Positions 1-12,300 of a stretch of 64,000 nt of DNA are shown piece by piece (position 1 is the stretch's first letter; every line of letters starts with the position of its first letter). This DNA comes from Liolophura sinensis (taxonomy: Eukaryota; Mollusca; Polyplacophora; Chitonida; Chitonidae), in contig NW_027018104.1 of NCBI RefSeq assembly GCF_032854445.1, forward strand, positions 16,942 through 80,941, read 5' to 3'. The notes under the pieces are model-generated. The model was not told the origin of the DNA. It saw only the letters and a list, made by a program, of their open reading frames with translations, and searched no databases. A program made the position numbers and the translations under genes.

Positions 1-1648
1 TAATCAATGATGTCAAGATCACGTGCCCAGCAACGGCTCTTACTCCATGGAAACCATAGAAATTTGCAATTTTTCAACAGCTGGAGATGCCTGGCCCAAT
101 TGCGCATCTTTTGGCACCTTATTGATGTGGGTCAGTGTTCAATTGTACTTTTTACAGCGGATTGTATCAAGTACCTTGTGTTTTTTTATATACAAATGGT
201 GTGGTTTTTCTACATGTAGATAAAGACATTGAGTTTGTCTTCGACTTAGAAGTAAGACATTTGCTGGGTGAGTTAAATGGGCTTGGCCCAAAGATTTGAC
301 GTCGTCTGGGCTACCGAAGGGCACATAACTTATAATGAAATGTTGAATATAGTAATGACCAGTCGCGATTGTACATAGTTAATGTAGCCGATTTCAATTA
401 GCAAAATGACCAGGCAAAAATCCAAAAGTGGAAAAACTGTTCCAATGCTGTTGGTAAAAGGCTAATCCGACGTATTTTGTGACGAGAAATCGAATGGTGC
501 AAACCGCGTTGCTCTCCGACCAATACTTTTGGCTGTAGCCACAAATGAATAATCAATGATGTCAAGATCACGTGCCCAGCAACGGCTCTTACTCCATGGA
601 AACCATAGAAATTTGCAATTTTTCAACAGCTGGAGATGCCTGGCCCAATTGCGCATCTTTTGGCACCTTATTGATGTGGGTCAGTGTTCAATTGTACTTT
701 TTACAGCGGATTGTATCAAGTACCTTGTGTTTTTTTATATACAAATGGTGTGGTTTTTCTACATGTAGATAAAGACATTGAGTTTGTCTTCGACTTAGAA
801 GTAAGACATTTGCTGGGTGAGTTAAATGGGCTTGGCCCAAAGATTTGACGTCGTCTGGGCTACCGAAGGGCACATAACTTATAATGAAATGTTGAATATA
901 GTAATGACCAGTCGCGATTGTACATAGTTAATGTAGCCGATTTCAATTAGCAAAATGACCAGGCAAAAATCCAAAAGTGGAAAAACTGTTCCAATGCTGT
1001 TGGTAAGAGGCTAATCCGACGTATTTTGTGACGAGAAATCGAATGGTGCAAACCGCGTTGCTCTCCGACCAATACTTTTGGCTGTAGCCACAAATGAATA
1101 ATCAATGATGTCAAGATCACGTGAACAGCAACGGCTCTTAATCCATGGAAACCATAGAAATTTGCAATTTTTCAACAGCTGGAGATGCCTGGCCCAATTG
1201 CGCATCTTTCGGAACCTTATTGATGTGGGTCAGTGTTCAATTGTACTTTTTACAGCGGACTGTGTCATGTACCTTGTGTTTTTTTTATATACAAATGGTG
1301 TGGTTTTTCTACATGTAGATAAAGACATTGAGTTTGTCTTCGACTTAGAAGTAAGACATTTGTTGGGTGAGTTAAATGGGCTTGGCCCAAAGATTTGACG
1401 TCGTCTGGGCTACCGAAGGGCACATAACTTATAATGAAAAGTTGAATATAGTAATGACCAGTCGCGATTGTACATAGTTAATGTAGCCGATTTCAATTAG
1501 CAAAAAGACCAGGCAAAAATCCAAAAGTGGAAAAACTGTTCCAATGCTGCTGGTAAGAGGCTAATCCGACGTATTTTGTGACGAGAAATCGAATGGTGCA
1601 AACCGCGTTGCTCTCCGACCAATACTTTTGGCTGTAGCCACAAATGAA
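1..1648. repeat. U1-U3: left-end units with CCATAG and C-type markers
   Basis: U1 and U2 are almost identical, with CCATAGAAAT in place of the common CCAAGGAAAT, GCATCTTTTGG, and a 7-T tract. U3 is a C-type unit (GTGAACAGC, TTTCGGAACC, CGGACTGTGTCATG). The pair type of U2-U3 recurs as U5-U6 (2,200-3,298) and U19-U20 (9,898-10,996), so these are copies of one two-unit module. Confidence 0.8.
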
Positions 1649-4600
1649 TAATCAATGATGTCAAGATCACGTGCCCAGCAACGGCTCTTACTCCATGGAA
1701 AGCAAGGAAATTTGCAATTTTTCAACAGCTGGAGATGCCTGGCCCAATTGCGCATCCTTTGGCACCTTATTGATGTGGGTCAGTGTTCAATTGTACTTTT
1801 TACAGCGGATTGTATCAAGTACCTTTTGTTTTTTTTTATATACAAATGGTGTGGTTTTTCTACATGTAGATAAAGACATTGAGTTTGTCTTCGACTTAGA
1901 AGTAAGACATTTGCTGGGTGAGTTAAATGGGCTTGGCCCAAAGATTTGACGTCGTCTGGGCTACCGAAGGGCACATAACTTATAATGAAAAATTGAATAT
2001 AGTAATGACCAGTCGCGATTGTACATAGCTAATGTACCCGATTTCAATAAGCAAAAAGACCAGGCAAAAATCCAAAAGTGGAAAAACTGTTCCAATGCTG
2101 CTGGTAAGAGGCTAATCCGACGTATTTTGTGACGAGAAATCGAATGGTGCAAACCGCGTTGCTCTCCGACCAATACTTTTGGCTGTAGCCACAAATGAAT
2201 AATCAATGATGTCAAGATCACGTGCCCAGCAACGGCTCTTACTCCATGGAAACCATAGAAATTTGCAATTTTTCAACAGCTGGAGATGCCTGGCCCAATT
2301 GCGCATCTTTTGGCACCTTATTGATGTGGGTCAGTGTTCAATTGTACTTTTTACAGCGGATTGTATCAAGTACCTTGTGTTTTTTTATATACAAATGGTG
2401 TGGTTTTTCTACATGTAGATAAAGACATTGAGTTTGTCTTCGACTTAGAAGTAAGACATTTGCTGGGTGAGTTAAATGGGCTTGGCCCAAAGATTTGACG
2501 TCGTCTGGGCTACCGAAGGGCACATAACTTATAATGAAATGTTGAATATAGTAATGACCAGTCGCGATTGTACATAGTTAATGTAGCCGATTTCAATTAG
2601 CAAAATGACCAGGCAAAAATCCAAAAGTGGAAAAACTGTTCCAATGCTGTTGGTAAAAAACTAATCCGACGTATTTTGTGACGAGAAATCGAATGGTGCA
2701 AACCGCGTTGCTCTCCGACCAATACTTTTGGCTGTAGCCACAAATGAATAATCAATGATGTCAAGATCACGTGAACAGCAACGGCTCTTACTCCATGGAA
2801 ACCATAGAAATTTGCAATTTTTCAACAGCTGGAGATGCCTGGCCCAATTGCGCATCTTTCGGAACCTTATTGATGTGGGTCAGTGTTCAATTGTACTTTT
2901 TACAGCGGACTGTGTCATGTACCTTGTGTTTTTTTTATATACAAATGGTGTGGTTTTTCTACATGTAGATAAAGACATTGAGTTTGTCTTCGACTTAGAA
3001 GTAAGACATTTGTTGGGTGAGTTAAATGGGCTTGGCCCAAAGATTTGACGTCGTCTGGGCTACCGAAGGGCACATAACTTATAATGAAAAGTTGAATATA
3101 GTAATGACCAGTCGCGATTGTACATAGTTAATGTAGCCGATTTCAATTAGCAAAAAGACCAGGCAAAAATCCAAAAGTGGAAAAACTGTTCCAATGCTGC
3201 TGGTAAGAGGCTAATCCGACGTATTTTGTGACGAGAAATCGAATGGTGCAAACCGCGTTGCTCTCCGACCAATACTTTTGGCTGTAGCCACAAATGAATA
3301 ATCAATGATGTCAAGATCACGTGCCCAGCAACGGCTCTTACTCCATGGAAACCAAGGAAATTTGCAATTTTTCAACAGCTGGAGATGCCTGGCCCTATTG
3401 CGCATCCTTTGGCACCTTATTGATGTGGGTCAGTGTTCAATTGTACTTTTTACAGCGGATTGTATCAAGTACCTTTTGTTTTTTTTATGTACAAATGGTG
3501 TGGTTTTTCTACATGTAGATAAAGACATTGAGTTTGTCTTCGACTTAGGAGTAAGACATTTGCTGGGTGAGTTAAATGGGCTTGGCCCAAAGATTTGACG
3601 TCGTCTGGGCTACCGAAGGGCACATAACTTATAATGAAATGTTGAATATAGTAATGACCAGTCGCGATTGTACATAGTTAATGTAGCCGATTTGAATTAG
3701 CAAAAAGACCAGGCAAAAATCCAAAAGTGGAAAAACTGTTCCAATGCTGCTGGTAAGAGGCTAATCGACGTATTTTGTGACGAGAAATCGAATGGTGCAA
3801 ACCGCGTTGCTCTCCGACCAATACTTTTGGCTGTAGCCACAAATGAATAATCAATGATGTCAAGATCACGTGCCCAGCAACGGCTCTTACTCCATGGAAA
3901 CCAAGGAAATTTGCAATTTTTCAACAGCTGGAGATGCCTGGCCCAATTGCGCATCCTTTGGCACCTTATTGATGTGGGTCAGTGTTCAATTGTACTTTTT
4001 ACAGCGGATTGTATCAAGTACCTTTTGTTTTTTTTATATACAAATGGTGTGGTTTTTCTACATGTAGATAAAGACATTGAGTTTGTCTTCGACTTAGAAG
4101 TAAGACATTTGTTGGGTGAGTTAAATGGGCTTGGTTCAAAGATTTGACGTCGTCTGGGCTACCGAAGGGCACATAACTTATAATGAAAAGTTGAATATAG
4201 TAATGACCAGTCGTGATTGTACATAGTTAATGTAGCCGATTTCAATTAGCAAAAAGACCAGGCAAAAATCCAAAAGTGGAAAAACTGTTCCAATGCTGCT
4301 GGTAAGAGGCTAATCGACGTATTTTGTGACGAGAAATCGAATGGTGCAAACCGCGTTGCTCTCCGACCAATACTTTTGGCTGTAGCCACAAATGAATAAT
4401 CAATGATGTCAAGATCACGTGCCCAGTAACGGCTCTTACTCCATGGAAACCAAGGAAATTTGCAATTTTTCAACAGCTGGAGATGCCTGGCCCAATTGCG
4501 CATCCTTTGGCACCTTATTGATGTGGGTCAGTGTTCAATTGTACTTTTTACAGCGGATTGTATCAAGTACCTTGTGTTTTTTTTTATATACAAATGGTGT

Positions 4601-6047
4601 GGTTTTTCTACATGTAGATAAAGACATTGAGTTTGTCTTCGACTTAAGAGTAAGACATTTGCTGGGTGAGTTAAATGGGCTTGGCCCAAAGATTTGACGT
4701 CGTCTGGGCTACCGAAGGGCACATAACTTATAATGAAATGTTGAATATAGTAATGACCAGTCGCGATTGTACATAGTTAATGTAGCCGATTTCAATTAGC
4801 AAAAAGACCAGGCAAAAATCCAAAAGTGGAAAAACTGTTCCAATGCTGCTGGTAAGAGGCTAATCCGACGTATTTTGTGACGAGAAATCGAATGGTGGAA
4901 ACCGCGTTGCTCTCCGACCAATACTTTTGGCTGTAGCCACAAGTGAATAATCAATGATGTCAAGATCACGTGCCCAGCAACGGCTCTTACTCCATGGAAA
5001 CCAAGGAAATTTGCAATTTTTCAACAGCTGGAGATGCCTGGCCCAATTGCGCATCCTTTGGCACCTTATTGATGTGGGTCAGTGTTCAATTGTACTTTTT
5101 ACAGCGGATTGTATCAAGTACCTTGTGTTTTTTTATATACAAATGGTGTGGTTTTTTCTACATGTAGATAAAGACATTGAGTTTGTCTTCGACTTAGAAG
5201 TAAGACATTTGCTGGGTGAGTTAAATGGGCTTGGCCCAAAGATTTGACGTCGTCTGGGCTACCGAAGGGCACAAAACTTATAATGAAAAGTTGAATATAG
5301 TAATGACCAGTCGCGATTGTACATAGTTAATGTAGCCGATTTCAATTCGCAAAAAGACCAGGCAAAAATCCTAAAGTGGAAAAACTGTTCCAATGCTGCT
5401 GGTAAGAGGCTAATCCGACGTATTTTGTGACGAGAAATCGATTGGTGCAAACCGCGTTGCTCTCCAACCAATACTTTTGGCTGTAGCCACAAATGAATAA
5501 TCAATGATGTCAAGATCACGTGCCCAGCAACGGCTCTTACTCCATGGAAACCAAGGAAATTTGCAATTTTTCAACAGCTGGAGATGCCTGGCCCAATTGC
5601 GCATCCTTTGGCACCTTATTGATGTGGGTCAGTGTTCAATTGTACTTTTTACAGCGGATTGTATCAAGTACCTTTTGTTTTTTTTATATACAAATGGTGT
5701 GGTTTTTCTACATGTAGATAAAGACATTGAGTTTGTCTTCGACTTAGAAGTAAGACATTTGCTGGGTGAGTTAAATGGGCTTGGCCCAAAGATTTGACGT
5801 CGTCTGGGCTACCGAAGGGCACATAACTTATAATGAAAAGTAGAATATAGTAATGACCAGTCGCAATTGTACATAGCTAATGTACCCGATTTCAATAAGC
5901 AAAAAGACCAGGCAAAAATCCAAAAGTGGAAAAACTGTTCCAATGCTGCTGGTAAGAGGCTAATCCGACGTATTTTGTGACGAGAAATCGAATGGTGCAA
6001 ACCGCGTTGCTCTCCGACCAATACTTTTGGCTGTAGCCACAAATGAA
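1649..6047. repeat. Higher-order block H1, copy 1 (U4-U11)
   Basis: Eight units in a fixed order recur at 9,348-13,747. Unit fingerprints are: U4 GAAAGCAAGG and GTACCCGATTTC; U5 CCATAG with 7 T; U6 C-type; U7 GGCCCTATTG, TATGTAC and CTTAGGAG; U8 GGTTCAAAG and GTCGTGATTG; U9 CCCAGTAACGG and CTTAAGAG; U10 ATTGGTGC and CTCCAACC; U11 AAAAGTAGAAT and TCGCAATTG. Copy 1 differs by a 9-T instead of 8-T tract in U4, a missing C in GCTAATCGACG at the ends of U7 and U8, and several private changes in U10. The offset is 7,698-7,700 bases, i.e. 14 units. Confidence 0.93.
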
Positions 6048-6777
6048 TAATCAATGATGTCAAGATCACGTGCCCAGCAACGGCTCTTACTCCATGGAAA
6101 CCAAGGAAATTTGCAATTTTTCAACAGCTGAAGATGCCTGGCCCAATTGCGCATCCTTTGGCACCTTATTGATGTGGGTCAGTGTTCAATTGTACTTTTT
6201 ACAGCGGATTGTATCAAGTACCTTGTGTTTTTTTTATATACAAATGGTGTGGTTTTTCTACATGTAGATAAAGACATTGAGTTTGTCTTCGATTTAGAAG
6301 TAAGACATTTGTTGGGTGAGTTAAATGGGCTTGGCCCAAAGATTTGACGTCGTCTGGGCTACCGAAGGGCACATAACTTATAATGAAAAGTTGAATATAG
6401 TAATGACCAGTCGCGATTGTACATAGTTAATGTAGCCGATTTCAATTAACAAAAAGACCAGGCAAAAATCCAAAAGTGGAAAAAACTGTTCCAATGCTGC
6501 TGGTAAGAGGCTAATCCGACGTATTTTGTGACGAGAAATCGAATGGTGCAAACCGCGTTGCTCTCCGACCAATAATTTGGCTGTAGCCACAAATGAATAA
6601 TCAATGATGTCAAGATCACGTGCCCAGCAACGGCTCTTACTCCATGGAAACCAAGGAAATTTGCAATTTTTCAACAGCTGGAGATGCCTGGCCCAATTGC
6701 GCATCCTTTGGCACCTTATTGATGTGGGTCAGTGTTCAATTGTACTTTTTACAGCGGATTGTATCAAGTACCTTGTG

Positions 6778-6785
6778 TTTTTTTT
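6778..6785. repeat. Length-variable T tract (8 T in the reference unit)
   Basis: Most units have 8 T between TTG or GTG and ATATAC. I find 7 T in U1, U2, U5, U10, U19, U64, U76, U92, U102 and U111; 9 T in U4, U9, U23, U27, U35, U45, U105 and U113; 10 T in U110. Replication slippage explains this, and it accounts for most of the 549/550/551-base length differences. Confidence 0.85.
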
Positions 6786-6806
6786 ATATACAAATGGTGT
6801 GGTTTT

Positions 6807-6818
6807 TCTACATGTAGA
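6807..6818. repeat. 12-bp perfect palindrome TCTACATGTAGA
   Basis: Present in nearly every unit; lost in the doubly deleted units and altered to TCTACCTGTAGA in U105, U111 and U114. Palindromes of this size can be protein-binding sites, but nothing else in the sequence shows a binding role. Confidence 0.6.
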
Positions 6819-6875
6819 TAAAGACATTGAGTTTGTCTTCGACTTAGAAGTAAGACATTTGCTGGGTGAGTTAAA

Positions 6876-6888
6876 TGGGCTTGGCCCA
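6876..6888. repeat. Small inverted repeat TGGGC-TTG-GCCCA
   Basis: A 5-bp stem with a 3-base loop, directly after the donor-like site. It is altered in U8 and U22 (GGTTCAAAG) and in B units with GGGCTTTGCCC, where one base of the loop/stem edge changes. Too short to call a terminator. Confidence 0.45.
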
Positions 6889-7000
6889 AAGATTTGACGT
6901 CGTCTGGGCTACCGAAGGGCACATAACTTATAATGAAAAGTTGAATATAGTAATGACCAGTCGCGATTGTACATAGTTAATGTAGCCGATTTCAATTCGC

Positions 7001-7034
7001 AAAAAGACCAGGCAAAAATCCAAAAGTAGAAAAA
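7001..7034. other. A-tract cluster, predicted bend
   Basis: Four runs of 4-5 A centred at about 7,003, 7,016, 7,023.5 and 7,032, an average of 9.7 bases apart, close to one helical turn. Roughly phased A tracts curve DNA, and curvature is common in satellites. In B units with CGTAAAACGACCAGGTAAAA the runs are rearranged and lengthened but kept A-rich. Confidence 0.5.
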
Positions 7035-9347
7035 CTGTTCCAATGCTGCTGGTAAGAGGCTAATCCGACGTATTTTGTGACGAGAAATCGAATGGTGCAA
7101 ACCGCGTTGCTCTCCGACCAATACTTTTGGCTGTAGCCACAAATGAATAATCAATGATGTCAAGATCACGTGCCCAGCAACGGCTCTTACTCCATGGAAA
7201 CCAAGGAAATTTGCAATTTTTCAACAGCTGGAGATGCCTGGCCCAATTGCGCATCCTTTGGCACCTTATTGATGTGGGTCAGTGTTCAATTCTACTTTTT
7301 ACAGCGGATTGTATCAAGTACCTTGTGTTTTTTTTATATACAAATGGTGTGGTTTTTCTACATGTAGATAAAGACATTGAGTTTGTCTTCGACTTAGAAG
7401 TAAGACATTTGTTGGGTGAGTTAAATGGGCTTGGCCCAAAGATTTGACGTCGTCTGGGCTACCGAAGGGCACATAACTTATAATGAAAAGTTGAATATAG
7501 TAATGACCAGTCGCGATTGTACATAGTTAATGTAGCCGATTTCAATTCGCAAAAAGACCAGGCAAAAATCCAAAAGTAGAAAAACTGTTCCAATGCTGCT
7601 GGTAAGAGGCTAATCCGACGTATTTTGTGACGAGAAATCGAATGGTGCAAACCGCGTTGCTCTCCGACCAATACTTTTGGCTGTATCCACAAATGAACAA
7701 TCAATGATGTCAAGATCACGTGCCCAGCAACGGCTCTTACTCCATGGAAACCAAGGAAATTTGCAATTTTTCAACAGCTGAAGATGCCTGGCCCAATTGC
7801 GCATCCTTTGGCACCTTATTGATGTGGGTCAGTGTTCAATTGTACTTTTTACAGCGGATTGTATCAAGTAGCTTGTGTTTTTTTTATATACAAATGGTGT
7901 GGTTTTTCTACATGTAGATAAAGACATTGAGTTTGTCTTCGACTTAGAAGTAAGACATTTGCTGGGTGAGTTAAATGGGCTTGGCCCAAAGATTTGACGT
8001 CGTCTGGGCTACCGAAGGGCACATAACTTATAATGAAATGTTGAATATAGTAATGACCAGTCGCGATTGTACCTAGTTAATGTAGCCGATTTAAATTAGC
8101 AAAAAGATCAGGCAAAAATCCAAAAGTGGAAAAACTGTTCCAATGCTGCTGGTAAGAGGATAATCCGACGTATTTTGTGACGAGAAATCGAATGGTGCAA
8201 ACCGCGTTGCTCTCCGACCAATACTTTTGGCTGTAGCCACAAATGAATAATCAATGATGTCAAGATCACGTGCCCAGCAACGGCTCTTACTCCATGGAAA
8301 CCATAGAAATTTGCAATTTTTCAACAGCTGAAGATGCCTGGCCCAATTGCGCATCCTTTGGCACCTTATTGATGTGGGTCAGTGTTCAATTGTACTTTTT
8401 ACAGCGGATTGTATCAAGTACCTTGTGTTTTTTTTATATACAAATGGTGTGGTTTTTCTACATGTAGTTAAAGACATTGAGTTTGTCTTCGACTTAGAAG
8501 TAAGACATTTGTTGGGTGAGTTAAATGGGCTTGGCCCAAAGATTTGACGTCGTCTGGGCTACCGAAGGGCACATAACTTATAATGAAAAGTTGAATATAG
8601 TAATGACCAGTCGCGATTGTACATAGTTAATGTAGCCGATTTCAATTAGCAAAAAGACCAGGCAAAAATCCAAAAGTAGAAAAACTGTTCCAATGCTGCT
8701 GGTAAGAGGCTAATCCGACGTATTTTGTGACGAGAAATCGAATGGTGCAAACCGCGTTGCTCTCCGACCAATACTTTTGGCTGTAGCCACAAATGAATAA
8801 TCAATGATGTCAAGATCACGTGCCCAGCAACGGCTCTTACTCCATGGAAACCAAGGAAATTTGCAATTTTTCAACAGCTGAAGATGCCTGGCCCAATTGC
8901 GCATCCTTTGGCACCTTATTGATGTGGGTCAGTGTTCAATTGTACTTTTTACAGCGGATTGTATCAAGTACCTTTTGTTTTTTTCATATACAAATGGTGT
9001 GGTTTTTCTACATGTAGATAAAGACATTGAGTTTGTCTTCGACTTAGAAGTAAGACATTTGTTGGGTGAGTTAAATGGGCTTGGCCCAAAGATTTGACGT
9101 CGTCTGGGCTACCGAAGGGCACATAACTTATAATGAAAAGTTGAATATAGTAATGACCAGTCGCGATTGTACATAGTTAATGTAGCCGATTTCAATTAGC
9201 AAAAAGACCAGGCAAAAATCCAAAAGTGGAAAAACTGTTCCAATGCTGCTGGTAAGAGGCTAATCCGACGTATTTTGTGACGAGAAATCGAATGGTGCAA
9301 ACCGCGTTGCTCTCCGACCAATACTTTTGGCTGTAGCCACAAATGAA

Positions 9348-12300
9348 TAATCAATGATGTCAAGATCACGTGCCCAGCAACGGCTCTTACTCCATGGAAA
9401 GCAAGGAAATTTGCAATTTTTCAACAGCTGGAGATGCCTGGCCCAATTGCGCATCCTTTGGCACCTTATTGATGTGGGTCAGTGTTCAATTGTACTTTTT
9501 ACAGCGGATTGTATCAAGTACCTTTTGTTTTTTTTATATACAAATGGTGTGGTTTTTCTACATGTAGATAAAGACATTGAGTTTGTCTTCGACTTAGAAG
9601 TAAGACATTTGCTGGGTGAGTTAAATGGGCTTGGCCCAAAGATTTGACGTCGTCTGGGCTACCGAAGGGCACATAACTTATAATGAAAAATTGAATATAG
9701 TAATGACCAGTCGCGATTGTACATAGCTAATGTACCCGATTTCAATAAGCAAAAAGACCAGGCAAAAATCCAAAAGTGGAAAAACTGTTCCAATGCTGCT
9801 GGTAAGAGGCTAATCCGACGTATTTTGTGACGAGAAATCGAATGGTGCAAACCGCGTTGCTCTCCGACCAATACTTTTGGCTGTAACCACAAATGAATAA
9901 TCAATGATGTCAAGATCACGTGCCCAGCAACGGCTCTTACTCCATGGAAACCATAGAAATTTGCAATTTTTCAACAGCTGGAGATGCCTGGCCCAATTGC
10001 GCATCTTTTGGCACCTTATTGATGTGGGTCAGTGTTCAATTGTACTTTTTACAGCGGATTGTATCAAGTACCTTGTGTTTTTTTATATACAAATGGTGTG
10101 GTTTTTCTACATGTAGATAAAGACATTGAGTTTGTCTTCGACTTAGAAGTAAGACATTTGCTGGGTGAGTTAAATGGGCTTGGCCCAAAGATTTGACGTC
10201 GTCTGGGCTACCGAAGGGCACATAACTTATAATGAAATGTTGAATATAGTAATGACCAGTCGCGATTGTACATAGTTAATGTAGCCGATTTCAATTAGCA
10301 AAATGACCAGGCAAAAATCCAAAAGTGGAAAAACTGTTCCAATGCTGTTGGTAAAAAACTAATCCGACGTATTTTGTGACGAGAAATCGAATGGTGCAAA
10401 CCGCGTTGCTCTCCGACCAATACTTTTGGCTGTAGCCACAAATGAATAATCAATGATGTCAAGATCACGTGAACAGCAACGGCTCTTACTCCATGGAAAC
10501 CATAGAAATTTGCAATTTTTCAACAGCTGGAGATGCCTGGCCCAATTGCGCATCTTTCGGAACCTTATTGATGTGGGTCAGTGTTCAATTGTACTTTTTA
10601 CAGCGGACTGTGTCATGTACCTTGTGTTTTTTTTATATACAAATGGTGTGGTTTTTCTACATGTAGATAAAGACATTGAGTTTGTCTTCGACTTAGAAGT
10701 AAGACATTTGTTGGGTGAGTTAAATGGGCTTGGCCCAAAGATTTGACGTCGTCTGGGCTACCGAAGGGCACATAACTTATAATGAAAAGTTGAATATAGT
10801 AATGACCAGTCGCGATTGTACATAGTTAATGTAGCCGATTTCAATTAGCAAAAAGACCAGGCAAAAATCCAAAAGTGGAAAAACTGTTCCAATGCTGCTG
10901 GTAAGATGCTAATCCGACGTATTTTGTGACGAGAAATCGAATGGTGCAAACCGCGTTGCTCTCCGACCAATACTTTTGGCTGTAGCCACAAATGAATAAT
11001 CAATGATGTCAAGATCACGTGCCCAGCAACGGCTCTTACTCCATGGAAACCAAGGAAATTTGCAATTTTTCAACAGCTGGAGATGCCTGGCCCTATTGCG
11101 CATCCTTTGGCACCTTATTGATGTGGGTCAGTGTTCAATTGTACTTTTTACAGCGGATTGTATCAAGTACCTTTTGTTTTTTTTATGTACAAATGGTGTG
11201 GTTTTTCTACATGTAGATAAAGACATTGAGTTTGTCTTCGACTTAGGAGTAAGACATTTGCTGGGTGAGTTAAATGGGCTTGGCCCAAAGATTTGACGTC
11301 GTCTGGGCTACCGAAGGGCACATAACTTATAATGAAATGTTGAATATAGTAATGACCAGTCGCGATTGTACATAGTTAATGTAGCCGATTTGAATTAGCA
11401 AAAAGACCAGGCAAAAATCCAAAAGTGGAAAAACTGTTCCAATGCTGCTGGTAAGAGGCTAATCCGACGTATTTTGTGACGAGAAATCGAATGGTGCAAA
11501 CCGCGTTGCTCTCCGACCAATACTTTTGGCTGTAGCCACAAATGAATAATCAATGATGTCAAGATCACGTGCCCAGCAACGGCTCTTACTCCATGGAAAC
11601 CAAGGAAATTTGCAATTTTTCAACAGCTGGAGATGCCTGGCCCAATTGCGCATCCTTTGGCACCTTATTGATGTGGGTCAGTGTTCAATTGTACTTTTTA
11701 CAGCGGATTGTATCAAGTACCTTTTGTTTTTTTTATATACAAATGGTGTGGTTTTTCTACATGTAGATAAAGACATTGAGTTTGTCTTCGACTTAGAAGT
11801 AAGACATTTGTTGGGTGAGTTAAATGGGCTTGGTTCAAAGATTTGACGTCGTCTGGGCTACCGAAGGGCACATAACTTATAATGAAAAGTTGAATATAGT
11901 AATGACCAGTCGTGATTGTACATAGTTAATGTAGCCGATTTCAATTAGCAAAAAGACCAGGCAAAAATCCAAAAGTGGAAAAACTGTTCCAATGCTGCTG
12001 GTAAGAGGCTAATCCGACGTATTTTGTGACGAGAAATCGAATGGTGCAAACCGCGTTGCTCTCCGACCAATACTTTTGGCTGTAGCCACAAATGAATAAT
12101 CAATGATGTCAAGATCACGTGCCCAGTAACGGCTCTTACTCCATGGAAACCAAGGAAATTTGCAATTTTTCAACAGCTGGAGATGCCTGGCCCAATTGCG
12201 CATCCTTTGGCACCTTATTGATGTGGGTCAGTGTTCAATTGTACTTTTTACAGCGGATTGTATCAAGTACCTTGTGTTTTTTTTTATATACAAATGGTGT

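Larger units (their letters stand above)
6755..6865 (+). other. Exon-like 111-nt segment of the unit (reference copy)
   Basis: Upstream is TGTACTTTTTACAG ending at 6,754, with a branch-site-like CTTAT whose A lies 36 bases before the AG. Downstream, CTGG is followed by GTGAGT, a close match to the vertebrate/insect donor consensus. The enclosed 111 nt is exactly 37 codons, open in the frame of the 6,604-6,897 open reading frame. It begins and ends in the same phase, so unit-to-unit splicing would give a 37-residue repeat (joining codon GCG, then D-C-I-K-Y-L; later HVDKDIEFVFDLEVRHLL). The intron would be 439 nt. The 7-T and 9-T units break the frame. Expression is unknown and the match may be chance. 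Confidence 0.2.
6604..6897 (+). other. Recurrent 97-codon open frame, probably not a gene
   Basis: This frame starts at ATGATG near the unit start and ends at TGA in GATTTGACG. It is open in most 8-T units. In 7-T and 9-T units it shifts and stops after about 70 codons. It has no recognisable domain, no apparent Kozak or poly(A) context that I could defend, and overlaps other open frames on both strands of similar length. A chance open frame amplified by the repeat is the likeliest explanation. Confidence 0.15.
6598..7147. repeat. U13, reference full-length unit (550 bp)
   Basis: A typical subfamily A unit used here to place internal landmarks: E-box-like CACGTG at 6,617 and CAGCTG at 6,675; palindrome TCCATGGA at 6,641; acceptor-like AG at 6,753; T tract at 6,778; palindrome at 6,807; donor-like GT at 6,866; inverted repeat at 6,876; TGACGTCG at 6,895; TATAAT at 6,929; TCGCGA at 6,961; A tracts at 7,001-7,034. 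Adding multiples of ~550 gives the same sites elsewhere. None of these is shown to function. Confidence 0.85.
6048..9347. repeat. U12-U17: six units between the two H1 copies
   Basis: These units are not part of the H1 duplication. U12, U15, U16 and U17 carry CAGCTGAAGATG in place of CAGCTGGAGATG. U12 has the one-base-shorter AATAATTTGG (6,571-6,580). U14 ends with TGTATCC, and U15 has AAATTAGC plus GGATAATCC, a combination that recurs from 17 kb onward. Together with H1 they make up the 14-unit period. Confidence 0.85.

Noticed and set aside
6895-6934. TTGACG followed by TATAAT, resembling a bacterial promoter
   Set aside because: The spacing is 29 bases, far from the usual 16-18, and the array is not bacterial in character.
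6048-9347. Hammerhead ribozyme core in CAGCTGAAGATG units
   Set aside because: CTGAAGA fits the first core element, but no GAAA element with a helix in the right place follows.
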